From positions 1 through 60,010 of the forward strand of contig JAMOUW010000008.1 in assembly GCA_027067955.1 (NCBI GenBank): DNA of 60,010 nt. The letters run 5' to 3'. Source of the stretch: Thermaceae bacterium (lineage in GTDB: Bacteria; Deinococcota; Deinococci; Deinococcales; Marinithermaceae). The notes beneath the pieces are model-generated. The model searched no databases, had not been told where the DNA came from, and saw only the letters and a list, made by a program, of their open reading frames with translations. The stretch's first letter is position 1. Each line of letters starts with the position of its first letter. Of this stretch, positions 43,512-52,014 are shown piece after piece. A program made the translations under genes and the position numbers.

Positions 43512-44343
43512 CTTCCATTCCTCCTTTTCTTGGCCTCAGCAGCGGGCACCTCTCGGCCTGGCGCAGTTCGCCCAGCCTCGCCAGCATCCGCTGCAACCTT
43601 CCCGACGTGATATATGCCTGATTGCCGCACTGGCGCGTTGAAAACCTTGCGTAGGCGACGAGTATCGCCCTTATATGAGCAAAGGAAAGGTCGGTTCTGA
43701 TCATTGCGTTCGCTACATTTCCGTAGCTAGCGTCGACTTCGTTTAGCAGTTCTCCGTAGCGGTCGGGCATCCAGCGTCCCGCGTATTCGAGGATGCACCT
43801 GATGACTTCGTCGTGGGCCCCTCCGAAATCGTAGCCTGAAGCCAAACCAACCTCGGCTATCGCCGGCGCTTCGGAAGTCGGGGGTGCAGGGCGCGGTTCT
43901 GGATCGGCCAGAATACGCGACTCCTCCAGCACTTCTTTCCTGTAGATTTCCCTGGCTTGCGCATCGAGCCGCGGAATCGCCGATACCAGGTAATCGACCA
44001 TTGCCGGGCTCGGCGGCAGGCGGGAGCGGTCGCCACGGCAAGGTTTGTCAAGATGCAGGGGCGGGCCGTTGTCTAGCCGGTCCCCGAGGCGCTCGAGCAG
44101 AGATTTGATGCCGTCGGCCGGCCCGCCCGTTTTTGGCGCAGTGCGAGCCCGGCTTCCCGGCCGCGCCATTCTCGATGAGCGCCCCGAAAACCAGGCCGGA
44201 TGATCCGGACCCAGCATTTCGAGTTCCGGGCAGATGTGCTGCACGGCCAGTATTTCCGAAGCCGAGAGATCGCCGAACATCATCGCAATGAATGCGGCCT
44301 TCTCGTTAACGCTGTACATGTGGATAGGCATTTCGTTCAACAT
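43498..44343 (-). CDS. Unknown protein, first gene of the four-gene cassette
   Basis: 281 residues. An N-terminal Met-rich helical part (about 1-45) is followed by a Pro/Arg-rich, probably disordered linker (about 50-150) and a C-terminal helical domain (about 165-275; IRCILEYAGRWMPDRYGELL, HIRAILVAYARFSTR). I recognise no family. ATG 44343 is chosen; TTG 44349 is in frame. TAGAAT (44364-44369, minus) could be the -10. Heads a tightly overlapping set with a winged helix and a nuclease. Confidence 0.65.
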   Translation of the reverse strand: MLNEMPIHMYSVNEKAAFIAMMFGDLSASEILAVQHICPELEMLGPDHPAWFSGRSSRMARPGSRARTAPKTGGPADGIKSLLERLGDRLDNGPPLHLDKPCRGDRSRLPPSPAMVDYLVSAIPRLDAQAREIYRKEVLEESRILADPEPRPAPPTSEAPAIAEVGLASGYDFGGAHDEVIRCILEYAGRWMPDRYGELLNEVDASYGNVANAMIRTDLSFAHIRAILVAYARFSTRQCGNQAYITSGRLQRMLARLGELRQAERCPLLRPRKGGMEDGNG

Positions 44344-44527
44344 ATACAAACGCTACACGTTGCATTCTACTCTGTTAAGCCCTCCTTCTCTTCTCTTTCT
44401 TCTCCTCTTTCAGTATACGTACGGGTGCCTGTAGCAAAAAGTTCCGTTTCTTCAGGCTTTGGACAGGCGGGGGACGGTCAACAGGGGGCGGGCGGGGCGC
44501 AGGGCGCTCGAAGCGGTGCGGACACCG

Positions 44528-44563
44528 AAAGACCCCCGGCTGCTGCACCTGTGGCCGGGGGTC
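44528..44563 (-). terminator. Terminator of the paired lipoprotein genes
   Basis: Arms GACCCCCGGC (44531-44540) and GCCGGGGGTC (44554-44563), 13-nt loop; on the minus strand TTTCG follows. Lies 27 nt after the stop of the distal lipoprotein gene. Confidence 0.75.
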
Positions 44564-44589
44564 GGGGTCGCTTCCCGGGCCGCCCCGGT

Positions 44590-46428
44590 CTACCTCCAGT
44601 ACAGGGGCCCGGGGGTGGCGTGGGGGCCATCGCCAATCTTTTTGCCAAGGTAGTATTCATGCATCCAGGTTTTGATCAGCGACTTTTTTCCGTTGGGGCG
44701 TGTATAATCTTTGAAGCCTCCTTCTTTTGCCAGCTCGTTCCAGTGGCTTACAGTGACGCCGATGGCATTGCCTTCGCGAACCATGAAGTCGACGTTTCTG
44801 AAGAAGAATGAGGGATGATCGGTCAGTATCTTGGTTTTCCACACCCAGACCTTAGGAGTTTTGTTATTGCGGGTGGGGCGCATCTTTCTCGATATGGCAG
44901 CGAAGTACTTTGTTCCTGCCTTGTATTCGTCATCGCTGTGATCCCCAGAGTTTGGCCTGAAGTTAAATGAAAGAATGTCGAATGGCACGCCAAAACTATT
45001 TAGGTAGTTGGCCATGGTTTGCACGCCCTTATTCTTATCCCACCCTCCTGGTGGTTCTTTGAAATCAAAGTCTACGGTCCCCCAGGTTTTTAGTGTGTAA
45101 CCAATTTTCACGTTGGGGGCGTACTTCATGCGTAGGTAGTCGAGTACCTGAAAGAGTCCGGCGAAAGTATTGGGTGGGTTGAGCTCAAGAGCTTCGGGGA
45201 AGCGCGACTCTAGCAGTTTTACAGGAAGCTTATTGGCGTTGTTTTCGTATTCTGTTCGTATGAGCCCCCCCCAGTATGGCGGGGCGTCGCCCGCAATAAT
45301 GAACAAAACCTGCCCTTTGACTGTAGCTAGTAGTTGCATTTGAGTTTTCCAGATACTCAGAATTGCATTAACGTTGTACGGATTATCAATTACGGTTAGA
45401 ATGTTTTTCCGAGAACCCATATACTTCATCTCGTCGGTAATCACAACCAGATAATCTTTTGGGTGTTCTCTGGACCGCTTCTTGGCGTACTCCCAAGCAT
45501 CCACCTCCTCTTTGGAATACGGCTTATAAACCAGGCCGGCGTAATCGTATCCCCGAGGGGGAGCTAGGTCGCCCCAAAATTTGGGTGAGTTGCCTTTGCA
45601 GGCTACGAATGAAAAGTAGTCGGGACCGCCGTCGAGAACTCTGCGCCGGATGATTTTTCTTACCTCTTGCGACGGCCCGCTTACAGGCACCAGGTCCTTC
45701 TTCGGGTCGACGCTCATCCTGTGATTGGTTTTTACCCGTTTACCGGGGCACATCTTGGCGCCGTCGGTGGAGGCCATCTTGGGAAAGCGGGCGCTGAAGA
45801 CTAGTGGTGCCTCGGAGTCGGGTAGGTCGAGCACCAGCTGCGAGTTGCCGTTTTTGAGATGCCACCTTCCTTCAGCTACCAGCACCCGGTCTACGTCGTA
45901 CTGGTTACCTAAGCCTGTCCACCACATATATTTGTATGTACCGTCGGCCCGTAGCTGTAGCCAGGTGCGGGATACAATCACGTAGTTCTTGCCTTTGCCC
46001 ATCCAGTTGCCTACAAGTGCTTGTTCGTCTGCGGTCAGCGAGGATGAGGGCTTGGTGGTATCTTTCCCAAATTTGCCCTCAACTGCCGTATCTACCGCTT
46101 CCGGACTAAATGAATTTTCTGAGCAGTAGCTCCAGGGCTCGTTTGTGGAACTGTTGTCGGGGGGGAATTCGCCACCGGGAACCATTTGAGGCGGTTGGCT
46201 GGGGTTGGTGCCACCGTCGTCGCCGCCACCACCACCACCATCGCCACCACTGCCGCCACCGTCATCCGCACTGGGAGGTGGCGTGTATGGTGGTGTGTTG
46301 CATGATGAGAGCAAGCTTAAGCCTACGGTCAATAGCGCAATAAGAAGAAGAATTCTTATTAGTAGCGCACGCCGCCGGAGTGAAACTGACCGATCGTTGT
46401 GTTTTTGACGGTATCTATGCCAGTTCAT
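44590..46428 (-). CDS. Large lipoprotein of unknown function, paralogue B
   Basis: 612 residues. A long basic N-terminus is followed by a hydrophobic core and lipobox LLSSC, then a Gly/Asp-rich linker (GGGGGGDDGG) of about 25 residues. Next is a domain with ALVGNWMGKG and SRTWLQLRADGTYKYMWW (lipocalin-like in appearance), and a large C-terminal domain with FPEALELNPPN, KYAPNVKIGYTLKTWG and a final GDGPHATPGPLYWR. The last domain looks like a (beta/alpha) barrel, perhaps glycosidase-like, but I see no sure catalytic pair. ATG 46428 is preferred because GGGAGA lies upstream; ATG 46452 overlaps the upstream stop. Lower GC than core genes. Confidence 0.75.
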   Translation of the reverse strand: MNWHRYRQKHNDRSVSLRRRALLIRILLLIALLTVGLSLLSSCNTPPYTPPPSADDGGGSGGDGGGGGGDDGGTNPSQPPQMVPGGEFPPDNSSTNEPWSYCSENSFSPEAVDTAVEGKFGKDTTKPSSSLTADEQALVGNWMGKGKNYVIVSRTWLQLRADGTYKYMWWTGLGNQYDVDRVLVAEGRWHLKNGNSQLVLDLPDSEAPLVFSARFPKMASTDGAKMCPGKRVKTNHRMSVDPKKDLVPVSGPSQEVRKIIRRRVLDGGPDYFSFVACKGNSPKFWGDLAPPRGYDYAGLVYKPYSKEEVDAWEYAKKRSREHPKDYLVVITDEMKYMGSRKNILTVIDNPYNVNAILSIWKTQMQLLATVKGQVLFIIAGDAPPYWGGLIRTEYENNANKLPVKLLESRFPEALELNPPNTFAGLFQVLDYLRMKYAPNVKIGYTLKTWGTVDFDFKEPPGGWDKNKGVQTMANYLNSFGVPFDILSFNFRPNSGDHSDDEYKAGTKYFAAISRKMRPTRNNKTPKVWVWKTKILTDHPSFFFRNVDFMVREGNAIGVTVSHWNELAKEGGFKDYTRPNGKKSLIKTWMHEYYLGKKIGDGPHATPGPLYWR

Positions 46429-46448
46429 CTGTTCTCCCAAATTCCTAA

Positions 46449-48215
46449 TCATTGTCGCCAGTAGATAGGGCCGGGGGTAGCGTGGGGGCCATCACCGATA
46501 GTTTTTCCTTCAAAGTATTCATGCATCCACGTATGGATAAGCGATTTTTTGCCGTTATTGCGGGTGAAGTCTTTGAAGCCGCTCTCCCCGGAGAAATCAT
46601 TACCATGTCCCAGTGTCATACCGATAGCGTTTGCATCACGAACCATAAAATCTACATTTCTGAAGTAGAAGGATGGGTGTGCCGACCAGAGGCTGACTTT
46701 CCATATCCAGACCTTCGGCTTCGAACCATCCCTAGTTTTCATCTTCTTTGAGATAGCAGCAAAGTACTTGGCACCAGCCTTATACTCGTCGTCGGAGCGA
46801 TCTTTGTCTCTAGGGTTGAAGTTAAAGGCCAGGATATCGAATTGCACCCCGAAGCTATTGAGGTAGTCAGCCATCGCTTTAACACCAGAGTGGTTGTCCC
46901 ACCCACCAGACGGCTCGCTGAACGAGAAGCCTTGAACACCCCAGGTTTTGAGAGTGTAGCCTATCTTTACATTTGGAGCATACTTCATGCGGATGTAATC
47001 GAGCACCTGAAAAACCCCTGCGAATGAGTTGGGCGGGTTGAGCTCGAGGGCTTCGGGAAACCGGGACTCCAACACCTTAGCGGGCACCGCATTGGCATTG
47101 TTATTAAAGTTTTTATGTATCGATCCAGCCCAGTGGGGGGGAGCGTCTCCAGCAATGATGATCATTGCTTGGCCGTCAACCTCAGATAGCAGCTGCATTT
47201 CGGCCTTCCAATATCCGAATAGCGCATATAGCTTGGACGGATCAAGAACATCCTTTGCATAGTTCTGCCTTGCACCAACAATTTTAACCCAGCTTTCGTC
47301 GGTAATTACAACCAAGTAATTCTTAGGGTCATCTTTTGCACGTTTTTTTGCATACTCCCATGCGTCTATGTCACCCTGTAGAAATGGTTTATATACTTTG
47401 TGACCATAATTAAACCCTTTGGGAGTGAGGTCGTCCCAAAAGGCCGGCGAATTTGCTTTGGCTGCTACTACCGTAAAATAATCAGGACCGCCGTTATATA
47501 CAGTGCTGTTTAAAGTTTTTCTTACCGCACTAGAAGGTCCATTGGGTTTAACTACGTCACCCTTGGCGTCAAAGCTCATTTGGTAAGCAGTGTTTATTGT
47601 TTTGCCGGGGCACATTAGGGTGCCTTGAGGGCTGGTTACTTTTGGGAAGCGAATGCTAAATGTAAGAGGATACTCCGAGTCGTTTAGTTCGAGAACCAGC
47701 TGTGAATTGCGGTTTGTTAAGTGCCATTTTCCTGAGTAGAGGATCACCCTATCTACATCATGATATTTGCCCAACCCGATCCACCATTTGTATTGGTAGG
47801 TACCGTCTGCCCTCAGCTGTAGCCATGTACGGCTTACCGACTTCTTGTCTTTCCCCATCCAGTTTCCAACCAACGCCTTCTCGTCTGTGGTGAGGTTGGT
47901 ATTATATGCGGTCTTGTCCTTCCCCAGCTTGGCTTCTACGTCTTTGTCAACATCTTCGGGTTTGAAGTCGCAATCGTATGTGCCTGGATTGCCTGGGTTC
48001 GTTATTGGCGGGTTATCGTTAACCTTATCTGGTGTTTGATTGCATGAAGCGAACAGGAAAATCGCGGCTAGGGTAAGAATAAGAGCCAACACCCTGAGCG
48101 CTGTCATAAAAACACGCCCTTGTCTGCTAGTGTGAGGGCGTGCTGCCATTGTAGCCACAGCAGTCACGCTTGCTGATTTTAAGGACTTGCATTTAGACCG
48201 TGTGTGTTTGTGCAT
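46449..48215 (-). CDS. Large lipoprotein of unknown function, paralogue A
   Basis: 588 residues, same architecture as its downstream neighbour: a long basic leader, lipobox FASC, short linker, ALVGNWMGKD, SRTWLQLRADGTYQYKWW, FPEALELNPPN, KYAPNVKIGYTLKTWG, GDGPHATPGPIYWR. ATG 48215 has AGGAG 6 nt upstream; an internal ATG at 48107 would give a more ordinary signal peptide. The genes are 20 bp apart and form an operon behind a palindromic operator. Low GC indicates acquisition. Function unknown; surface-exposed enzyme or adhesin are possibilities. Confidence 0.75.
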   Translation of the reverse strand: MHKHTRSKCKSLKSASVTAVATMAARPHTSRQGRVFMTALRVLALILTLAAIFLFASCNQTPDKVNDNPPITNPGNPGTYDCDFKPEDVDKDVEAKLGKDKTAYNTNLTTDEKALVGNWMGKDKKSVSRTWLQLRADGTYQYKWWIGLGKYHDVDRVILYSGKWHLTNRNSQLVLELNDSEYPLTFSIRFPKVTSPQGTLMCPGKTINTAYQMSFDAKGDVVKPNGPSSAVRKTLNSTVYNGGPDYFTVVAAKANSPAFWDDLTPKGFNYGHKVYKPFLQGDIDAWEYAKKRAKDDPKNYLVVITDESWVKIVGARQNYAKDVLDPSKLYALFGYWKAEMQLLSEVDGQAMIIIAGDAPPHWAGSIHKNFNNNANAVPAKVLESRFPEALELNPPNSFAGVFQVLDYIRMKYAPNVKIGYTLKTWGVQGFSFSEPSGGWDNHSGVKAMADYLNSFGVQFDILAFNFNPRDKDRSDDEYKAGAKYFAAISKKMKTRDGSKPKVWIWKVSLWSAHPSFYFRNVDFMVRDANAIGMTLGHGNDFSGESGFKDFTRNNGKKSLIHTWMHEYFEGKTIGDGPHATPGPIYWRQ

Positions 48216-48600
48216 AGTATTCTCCTGCACATCGGTGCATGTTTTTTGTTTTCACGCATAGACAAGTGGTCTGGTAGTGCAAATGGGCATAGCGCATCTG
48301 TCTCGTAAGAGTATACACTTTCACCATTAAGTGTATGGTTAAGGAGATGTTCAAATACGGTTAAACAGTGTTGCTTCCCCTGGCTTTGCTGCAGAATCTT
48401 TAGGTTGAAGCGTCCCCGAGGATTGCGATATATCGTTGGATCTTGGCGGCTCATGTGTTAGCATTAAAATTATCGGTTTTGCCATTAAGGTTATCTTGAG
48501 CGGTTGAGCTGGGCGCCCGAGATATTTTTTGGACCCGCCAAACTGGACTTGTGTTTTTGTTCAGCGAATATGCGGCAATGTTGTTACAGTAGTGTTCGTA
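48216..48600. other. Divergent control region between lipoproteins and aspC
   Basis: About 385 bp, AT-rich. It contains the lipoprotein promoter/operator (48310-48336) and the start of the aspC promoter. No coding frame is convincing. Confidence 0.5.
48310..48336 (-). promoter_or_regulatory. Palindromic operator over the lipoprotein promoter
   Basis: Inverted repeat ATACACTT (48313-48320), 8 nt, AAGTGTAT (48329-48336), perfect arms. It overlaps a consensus-like minus-strand -10, TATACT (48310-48315). A repressor bound here would shut the lipoprotein operon; no regulator gene is adjacent. Confidence 0.65.
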
Positions 48601-48606
48601 TATACT
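48601..48606 (+). promoter_or_regulatory. -10 box of the aminotransferase gene, leaderless
   Basis: TATACT at 48601-48606, then 6 nt to ATG 48613. There is no Shine-Dalgarno before the ATG, so initiation is probably leaderless. Confidence 0.65.
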
Positions 48607-48612
48607 TGCATT

Positions 48613-49761
48613 ATGAGCCGCTTGTCCGTACGCGCACAAGCTTTGCGCCCCAGCTCCACGGTGGCCATGAACGCCCGCGCGCTCGAACTGCGCCACCAGG
48701 GGATAGACGTAATCGCCCTTACCGCGGGCGAGCCCGACTTCGAAACCCCCCGGCATGTGAAAGATGCCGCTTGCAAGGCCCTGGCTGAAGGCAAGACCAG
48801 GTATACCCCGCCCGCCGGCATCCCCGAGCTGCGCGAGGCGCTGGCGCGCAAGTTCGCGCGCGAGAACGGTCTGAGCTACACCCCCGACCAGATAACCGTG
48901 GGCGCGGGGGGCAAGGGCGTGCTCTACAATCTTTTCCAGGCCGTCATCGACCCCGGAGACGAGGTAATACTGCTCGCGCCCTTTTGGGTCAGCTACTCGG
49001 CGCAGGTGGAACTGGCTGGTGGCGTGCCGGTAATTGTGAGGAGTACGGCCGGGTCCGGGTTCGTTCCCCGGATAGAGGAGGTGGCCGCGGCGCTGAGCAA
49101 ACGCACCCGGGCCATCGTGGTGAACTCTCCTTCGAACCCCACCGGCGCCGTCTATCCGCGCGAGCTGCTCGCGGGTTTGGCCCGGCTTGCGGACGAGCGC
49201 GGCGTCTTTTTGGTTTCCGACGAGATTTACGAACATCTTATCTACGAAGGTGAGGCCTACTCGCCGGCGCGCGAAGCTCCCGACTGGACGATCACCGTGG
49301 GCGGCGCCGCCAAGAGCTACGCCATGACCGGGTGGCGCATCGGCTGGGCGGCGGGTCCGGGGGAGATCATCGGCGCCATGACCAAGATCCAGGGGCAGTC
49401 GGTGACCCATCCCACCACCTTTGCCCAGTGGGCCACCATCGCGGCGCTGGAAAACCCCGAAAGCAAGACTTTCATTGAAGAGGCGCGGGCGGCCTTCCGC
49501 AGACGGCGCGACTTTTTCGTGCGCGGGCTCAACGAGCTGGGTCTGCCTACCCCCATGCCCCGCGGGGCCTTTTACGCGATGCCCGATGTGACCGCGATTC
49601 ACCAGGACGAATTGCGGGCGGCCGAGATCATGCTGGAGCAGGCGCGGGTGGCGGTCGTCCCCGGCACCGACTTTGTGGCCCCCGGGCACGTGCGTATGAG
49701 CTATGCCACCTCCGACGAGAACCTGGAGCGGGCGCTCGAGCGGCTTTCCCGCTTGTTGTAA
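48613..49761 (+). CDS. aspC: Aspartate aminotransferase (class I, Thermus type)
   Basis: 382 residues. Lys234 in GGAAKSYAMTGWRIGW binds PLP and has the same number as in Thermus aspartate aminotransferase. Other fixed residues: Asn in NSPSNPTGAV, Asp-x-x-Tyr in VSDEIYEHL, and the late Arg in HVRMSYATS. It interconverts aspartate and oxaloacetate with glutamate/2-oxoglutarate; prephenate or other acceptors are possible in this subgroup. ATG 48613 is chosen over an upstream in-frame ATG at 48529, as the protein fold begins here and a -10 box is 6 nt away. Confidence 0.93.
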   Translation: MSRLSVRAQALRPSSTVAMNARALELRHQGIDVIALTAGEPDFETPRHVKDAACKALAEGKTRYTPPAGIPELREALARKFARENGLSYTPDQITVGAGGKGVLYNLFQAVIDPGDEVILLAPFWVSYSAQVELAGGVPVIVRSTAGSGFVPRIEEVAAALSKRTRAIVVNSPSNPTGAVYPRELLAGLARLADERGVFLVSDEIYEHLIYEGEAYSPAREAPDWTITVGGAAKSYAMTGWRIGWAAGPGEIIGAMTKIQGQSVTHPTTFAQWATIAALENPESKTFIEEARAAFRRRRDFFVRGLNELGLPTPMPRGAFYAMPDVTAIHQDELRAAEIMLEQARVAVVPGTDFVAPGHVRMSYATSDENLERALERLSRLL

Positions 49762-49783
49762 ACCCGCTTACGGCCCCCTCAAA

Positions 49784-49806
49784 GGCGGCCTCCGGGCCGC
49801 CTTCTT
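49784..49806 (+). terminator. Terminator after the aminotransferase
   Basis: GGCGGCC (49784-49790), 4-nt loop, GGCCGCC (49795-49801), then TTCTT. Confidence 0.8.
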
Positions 49807-49908
49807 GAAGCGTTCACAATTCCTTCGCACAATCTTCGCAGGCATCGTTCTAACCTGGCTCCGTATCAGCAGAATCCCGCCTGCGGGATTCGGAAAGGAA
49901 CGAACGCA

Positions 49909-50667
49909 ATGAAAAAGTCCCTGATATTTATGGCACTGGCTGCAGGAGTCCTGGTACTCGGCGCCGGGTTCGGATTCGCAAACAAGGGCCAAAAACCCGG
50001 TGCGGAGAACGTTGCCACCACGTCTCTGCCCTTGAGCGAAGAAGCGCGAGACGCTTTGCTGGAGGCGCTCGCCGGTCCCGAGGGGGAGTACGCCGCTTAT
50101 GCCACTTACACTGCGATAATCGAGAAGTTTGGCAACGTTGAACCCTACGCCAGCATTCGCAGGGCCGAGGCGAACCACATCAAGGCGTTGCAGCGACAAC
50201 TGGAGCGCTACGGCGTCCCCTATCCGAAGGAAAACCCCTATATGGGCAAAATCAGCGCTCCCAGCAGCTTGCTGGAGGCCGCCAGGGCGGGGGTAGAAGG
50301 TGAGATAGCCAACGTGGAGATGTACGACCGCCTGATCAAAGCCGTCTCCGACTACCCCGATTTGGTTCGGGTTTTCAAGCGCCTGCGCGCCGCCTCGCTG
50401 GAGCGCCACCTGCCTGCTTTCAAGCGGGCGTTGGAGAACGGCGGCACCATCACCAAGGGTGATGGCCCCGGGGGCGGCGGCAAAGGAAAGGGCGGCAAGG
50501 GCAAGCACGGCGATAAGGATAGCGACGGCGGTAAGGGCCGGGGCGGTCATGGTGGCGGCCACGGTCACGGCCATGGCGGCGGTAACGGCCATGGTCACGG
50601 TCACGGTGGCGGTCATGGTGGCGGCAACGGCGGCGGCAACGGTGGCGGTCACGGGCGCAGCCACTGA
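49909..50667 (+). CDS. Ferritin-like DUF2202 protein with Gly/His-rich tail
   Basis: 252 residues. Signal peptide (1-24, GFGFA-N). A four-helix ferritin-like domain (about 42-180) supplies carboxylate/His ligands: EGEYAAYATY, RRAEANHIKAL, EGEIANVEMYDRL, ASLERHLPAF. This is the DUF2202 pattern. The last ~65 residues are almost only Gly, His, Lys, Asp and Asn (repeats such as GHGHGHGGG), a likely metal-binding or polyelectrolyte tail. Exported; perhaps stores or handles iron or another metal. SD AAAGGA upstream. Confidence 0.85.
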   Translation: MKKSLIFMALAAGVLVLGAGFGFANKGQKPGAENVATTSLPLSEEARDALLEALAGPEGEYAAYATYTAIIEKFGNVEPYASIRRAEANHIKALQRQLERYGVPYPKENPYMGKISAPSSLLEAARAGVEGEIANVEMYDRLIKAVSDYPDLVRVFKRLRAASLERHLPAFKRALENGGTITKGDGPGGGGKGKGGKGKHGDKDSDGGKGRGGHGGGHGHGHGGGNGHGHGHGGGHGGGNGGGNGGGHGRSH

Positions 50668-50689
50668 GCTCCGATTACGTATCCGCTCG

Positions 50690-50718
50690 GCGCGGGCCCG
50701 CTGGGACCCGCGCTTTTT
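50690..50718 (+). terminator. Terminator after the ferritin-like gene
   Basis: GCGCGGG (50690-50696), 10-nt loop, CCCGCGC (50707-50713), then TTTTT. Confidence 0.85.
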
Positions 50719-50835
50719 CCGGAGAGGCAACCGCGATGCGTTTTCGCGGGAGTGCAAACGTGCCCGGGGAGAGCAATGGATGCCCGCAGACGATGCGTAC
50801 GCGCTGCCCGGTTGGGGATCGGCGGAAAACCCGGC

Positions 50836-50841
50836 TAGACT
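50836..50841 (+). promoter_or_regulatory. -10 box before the kinase leader ORF
   Basis: TAGACT at 50836-50841, 7 nt before the ATG at 50849. It matches the leaderless pattern of other genes in the window. Confidence 0.5.
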
Positions 50842-50848
50842 GATTGGC

Positions 50849-50884
50849 ATGAGGGATCCGGTGATGCGGCGGGGTGCAATGTGA
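50849..50884 (+). CDS. Possible 11-codon leader peptide of the histidine kinase gene
   Basis: An 11-codon frame (MRDPVMRRGAM) starts 7 nt after a -10 box. Its last sense codon and stop (ATGTGA) overlap the GTG start of the kinase at 50881. The kinase has only a weak ribosome site (GGGGTG), so translation of this mini-ORF may deliver ribosomes to it. It may instead be chance, with the kinase starting upstream in another way. Confidence 0.35.
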   Translation: MRDPVMRRGAM

Positions 50885-52014
50885 AGCTGGCCTCGCGGCT
50901 GGTGCTGGCTTTTACCCTGGTGGCGCTTTTTGCCAGCGGGGTCACCGCAGCGCTGGTGTGGCAGGCCCAGCAGCAGCAGGTGCACCATTTCCTCGACCAC
51001 GAACTGCCGCGAATAATCGCCAAGGGGACGCATCCGCCGGGCAAGCGCTACCGTTTTTTCGAGAATCAGCGCCGTTTGCTGGCCCGGCTCCGGCAGGCCA
51101 ACCTGCGGGCGGCGCTGATAGCCCTCCTGGTGGCCCTAGGAGTAGGCGGGGCGCTGGCGTGGCGGATGACGAGACCCGTAAGCGAGCTCACCAGGGCAGC
51201 CAGGCGCTATGCGGAGGGCGACCGCGACGCCCGCGCCCGGGTGTCCGGGCGCGACGAGCTGGCGGAGCTGGCCCGCGCCTTCAATGAACTTGCGGAGCGG
51301 TTGCAGATCGAGGAGGAGCGTGAGCGCCGGCGCGTGGCCGATATCGCCCACGAACTGCGCACACCGCTACAGGTGCTGAAGGGGGAGCTGGAAGCCCTGG
51401 CCGACGGCGTGCTGGACCCCGACCGGGAAACCCTTGAACGCCTGGTGGAGGAGGTGGACCACCTGGCGCTGCTGGTGGAGGATCTGCGGCTGCTTTCGCT
51501 GGCCGAGTCCGGCGGGCTCGTGCTCCAGCCTGCACCTTGCGATCTGGCCGGGTTGCTCACGAAAAGCGCCGGCGCCTTCGCCGCCCGCGCCGCCGCCCGC
51601 GGGATCGAACTCGAGCTGGACTTAAAACCCGCATTCGCCCAGGTGGATCCGGCGCGCATGCGCCAGGTGGCCTTCAACTTGATAGACAATGCGTTGCGCC
51701 ATGCACACGGACGGGTTCGTCTTTCCAGCGGCGCCAAAGAGGGGCAGGCCTGTTTCGAAGTGGCCGACGACGGTCCCGGGATCCCCGCGGAAGACCTGCC
51801 CCGCATATTTGACCGTTTCTACCGTGCCGATCCAGCGCGTTCGCGCGGCTCGGGTGGATCGGGGCTCGGTCTGGCCATAGCCCGGGCCATCGTGCTGGCG
51901 CACGGCGGTGAGGTGCAGGCGTCCAACCTCCCCGGCGGCGGGGCCGCCGTGAGCGTGTGCGTGCCCGCGGCGGAATCCGCCCCCGGTCCGCACTCAGGGG
52001 CGCTTTCTGCCTAG
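50881..52014 (+). CDS. Sensor histidine kinase, orphan
   Basis: 377 residues. Membrane helix 1 (5-27), a short extracytoplasmic loop with several His (about 28-74), helix 2 (75-96), a HAMP domain (about 97-145), the H-box DIAHELRTPLQ (His157), then HATPase with N-box NLIDNALRHA, ADDGPGI and GSGLGLAIARAIV. It autophosphorylates and would pass phosphate to a response regulator, but none is adjacent. The small His-rich sensor loop, next to a His-rich ferritin-like gene, hints at metal sensing (inference). The 3' end overlaps lspA by 21 bp (convergent). Confidence 0.9.
   Translation: MKLASRLVLAFTLVALFASGVTAALVWQAQQQQVHHFLDHELPRIIAKGTHPPGKRYRFFENQRRLLARLRQANLRAALIALLVALGVGGALAWRMTRPVSELTRAARRYAEGDRDARARVSGRDELAELARAFNELAERLQIEEERERRRVADIAHELRTPLQVLKGELEALADGVLDPDRETLERLVEEVDHLALLVEDLRLLSLAESGGLVLQPAPCDLAGLLTKSAGAFAARAAARGIELELDLKPAFAQVDPARMRQVAFNLIDNALRHAHGRVRLSSGAKEGQACFEVADDGPGIPAEDLPRIFDRFYRADPARSRGSGGSGLGLAIARAIVLAHGGEVQASNLPGGGAAVSVCVPAAESAPGPHSGALSA

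Noticed and set aside
46205-46408. Pro/His-rich frame antisense to the lipoprotein linker
   Set aside because: Arises from the repetitive Gly/Asp linker codons read backwards.
50459-50884. 141-codon plus-strand frame across the Gly/His tail
   Set aside because: Low-complexity shadow (Ala/Val/Thr) of the repetitive tail in another frame.
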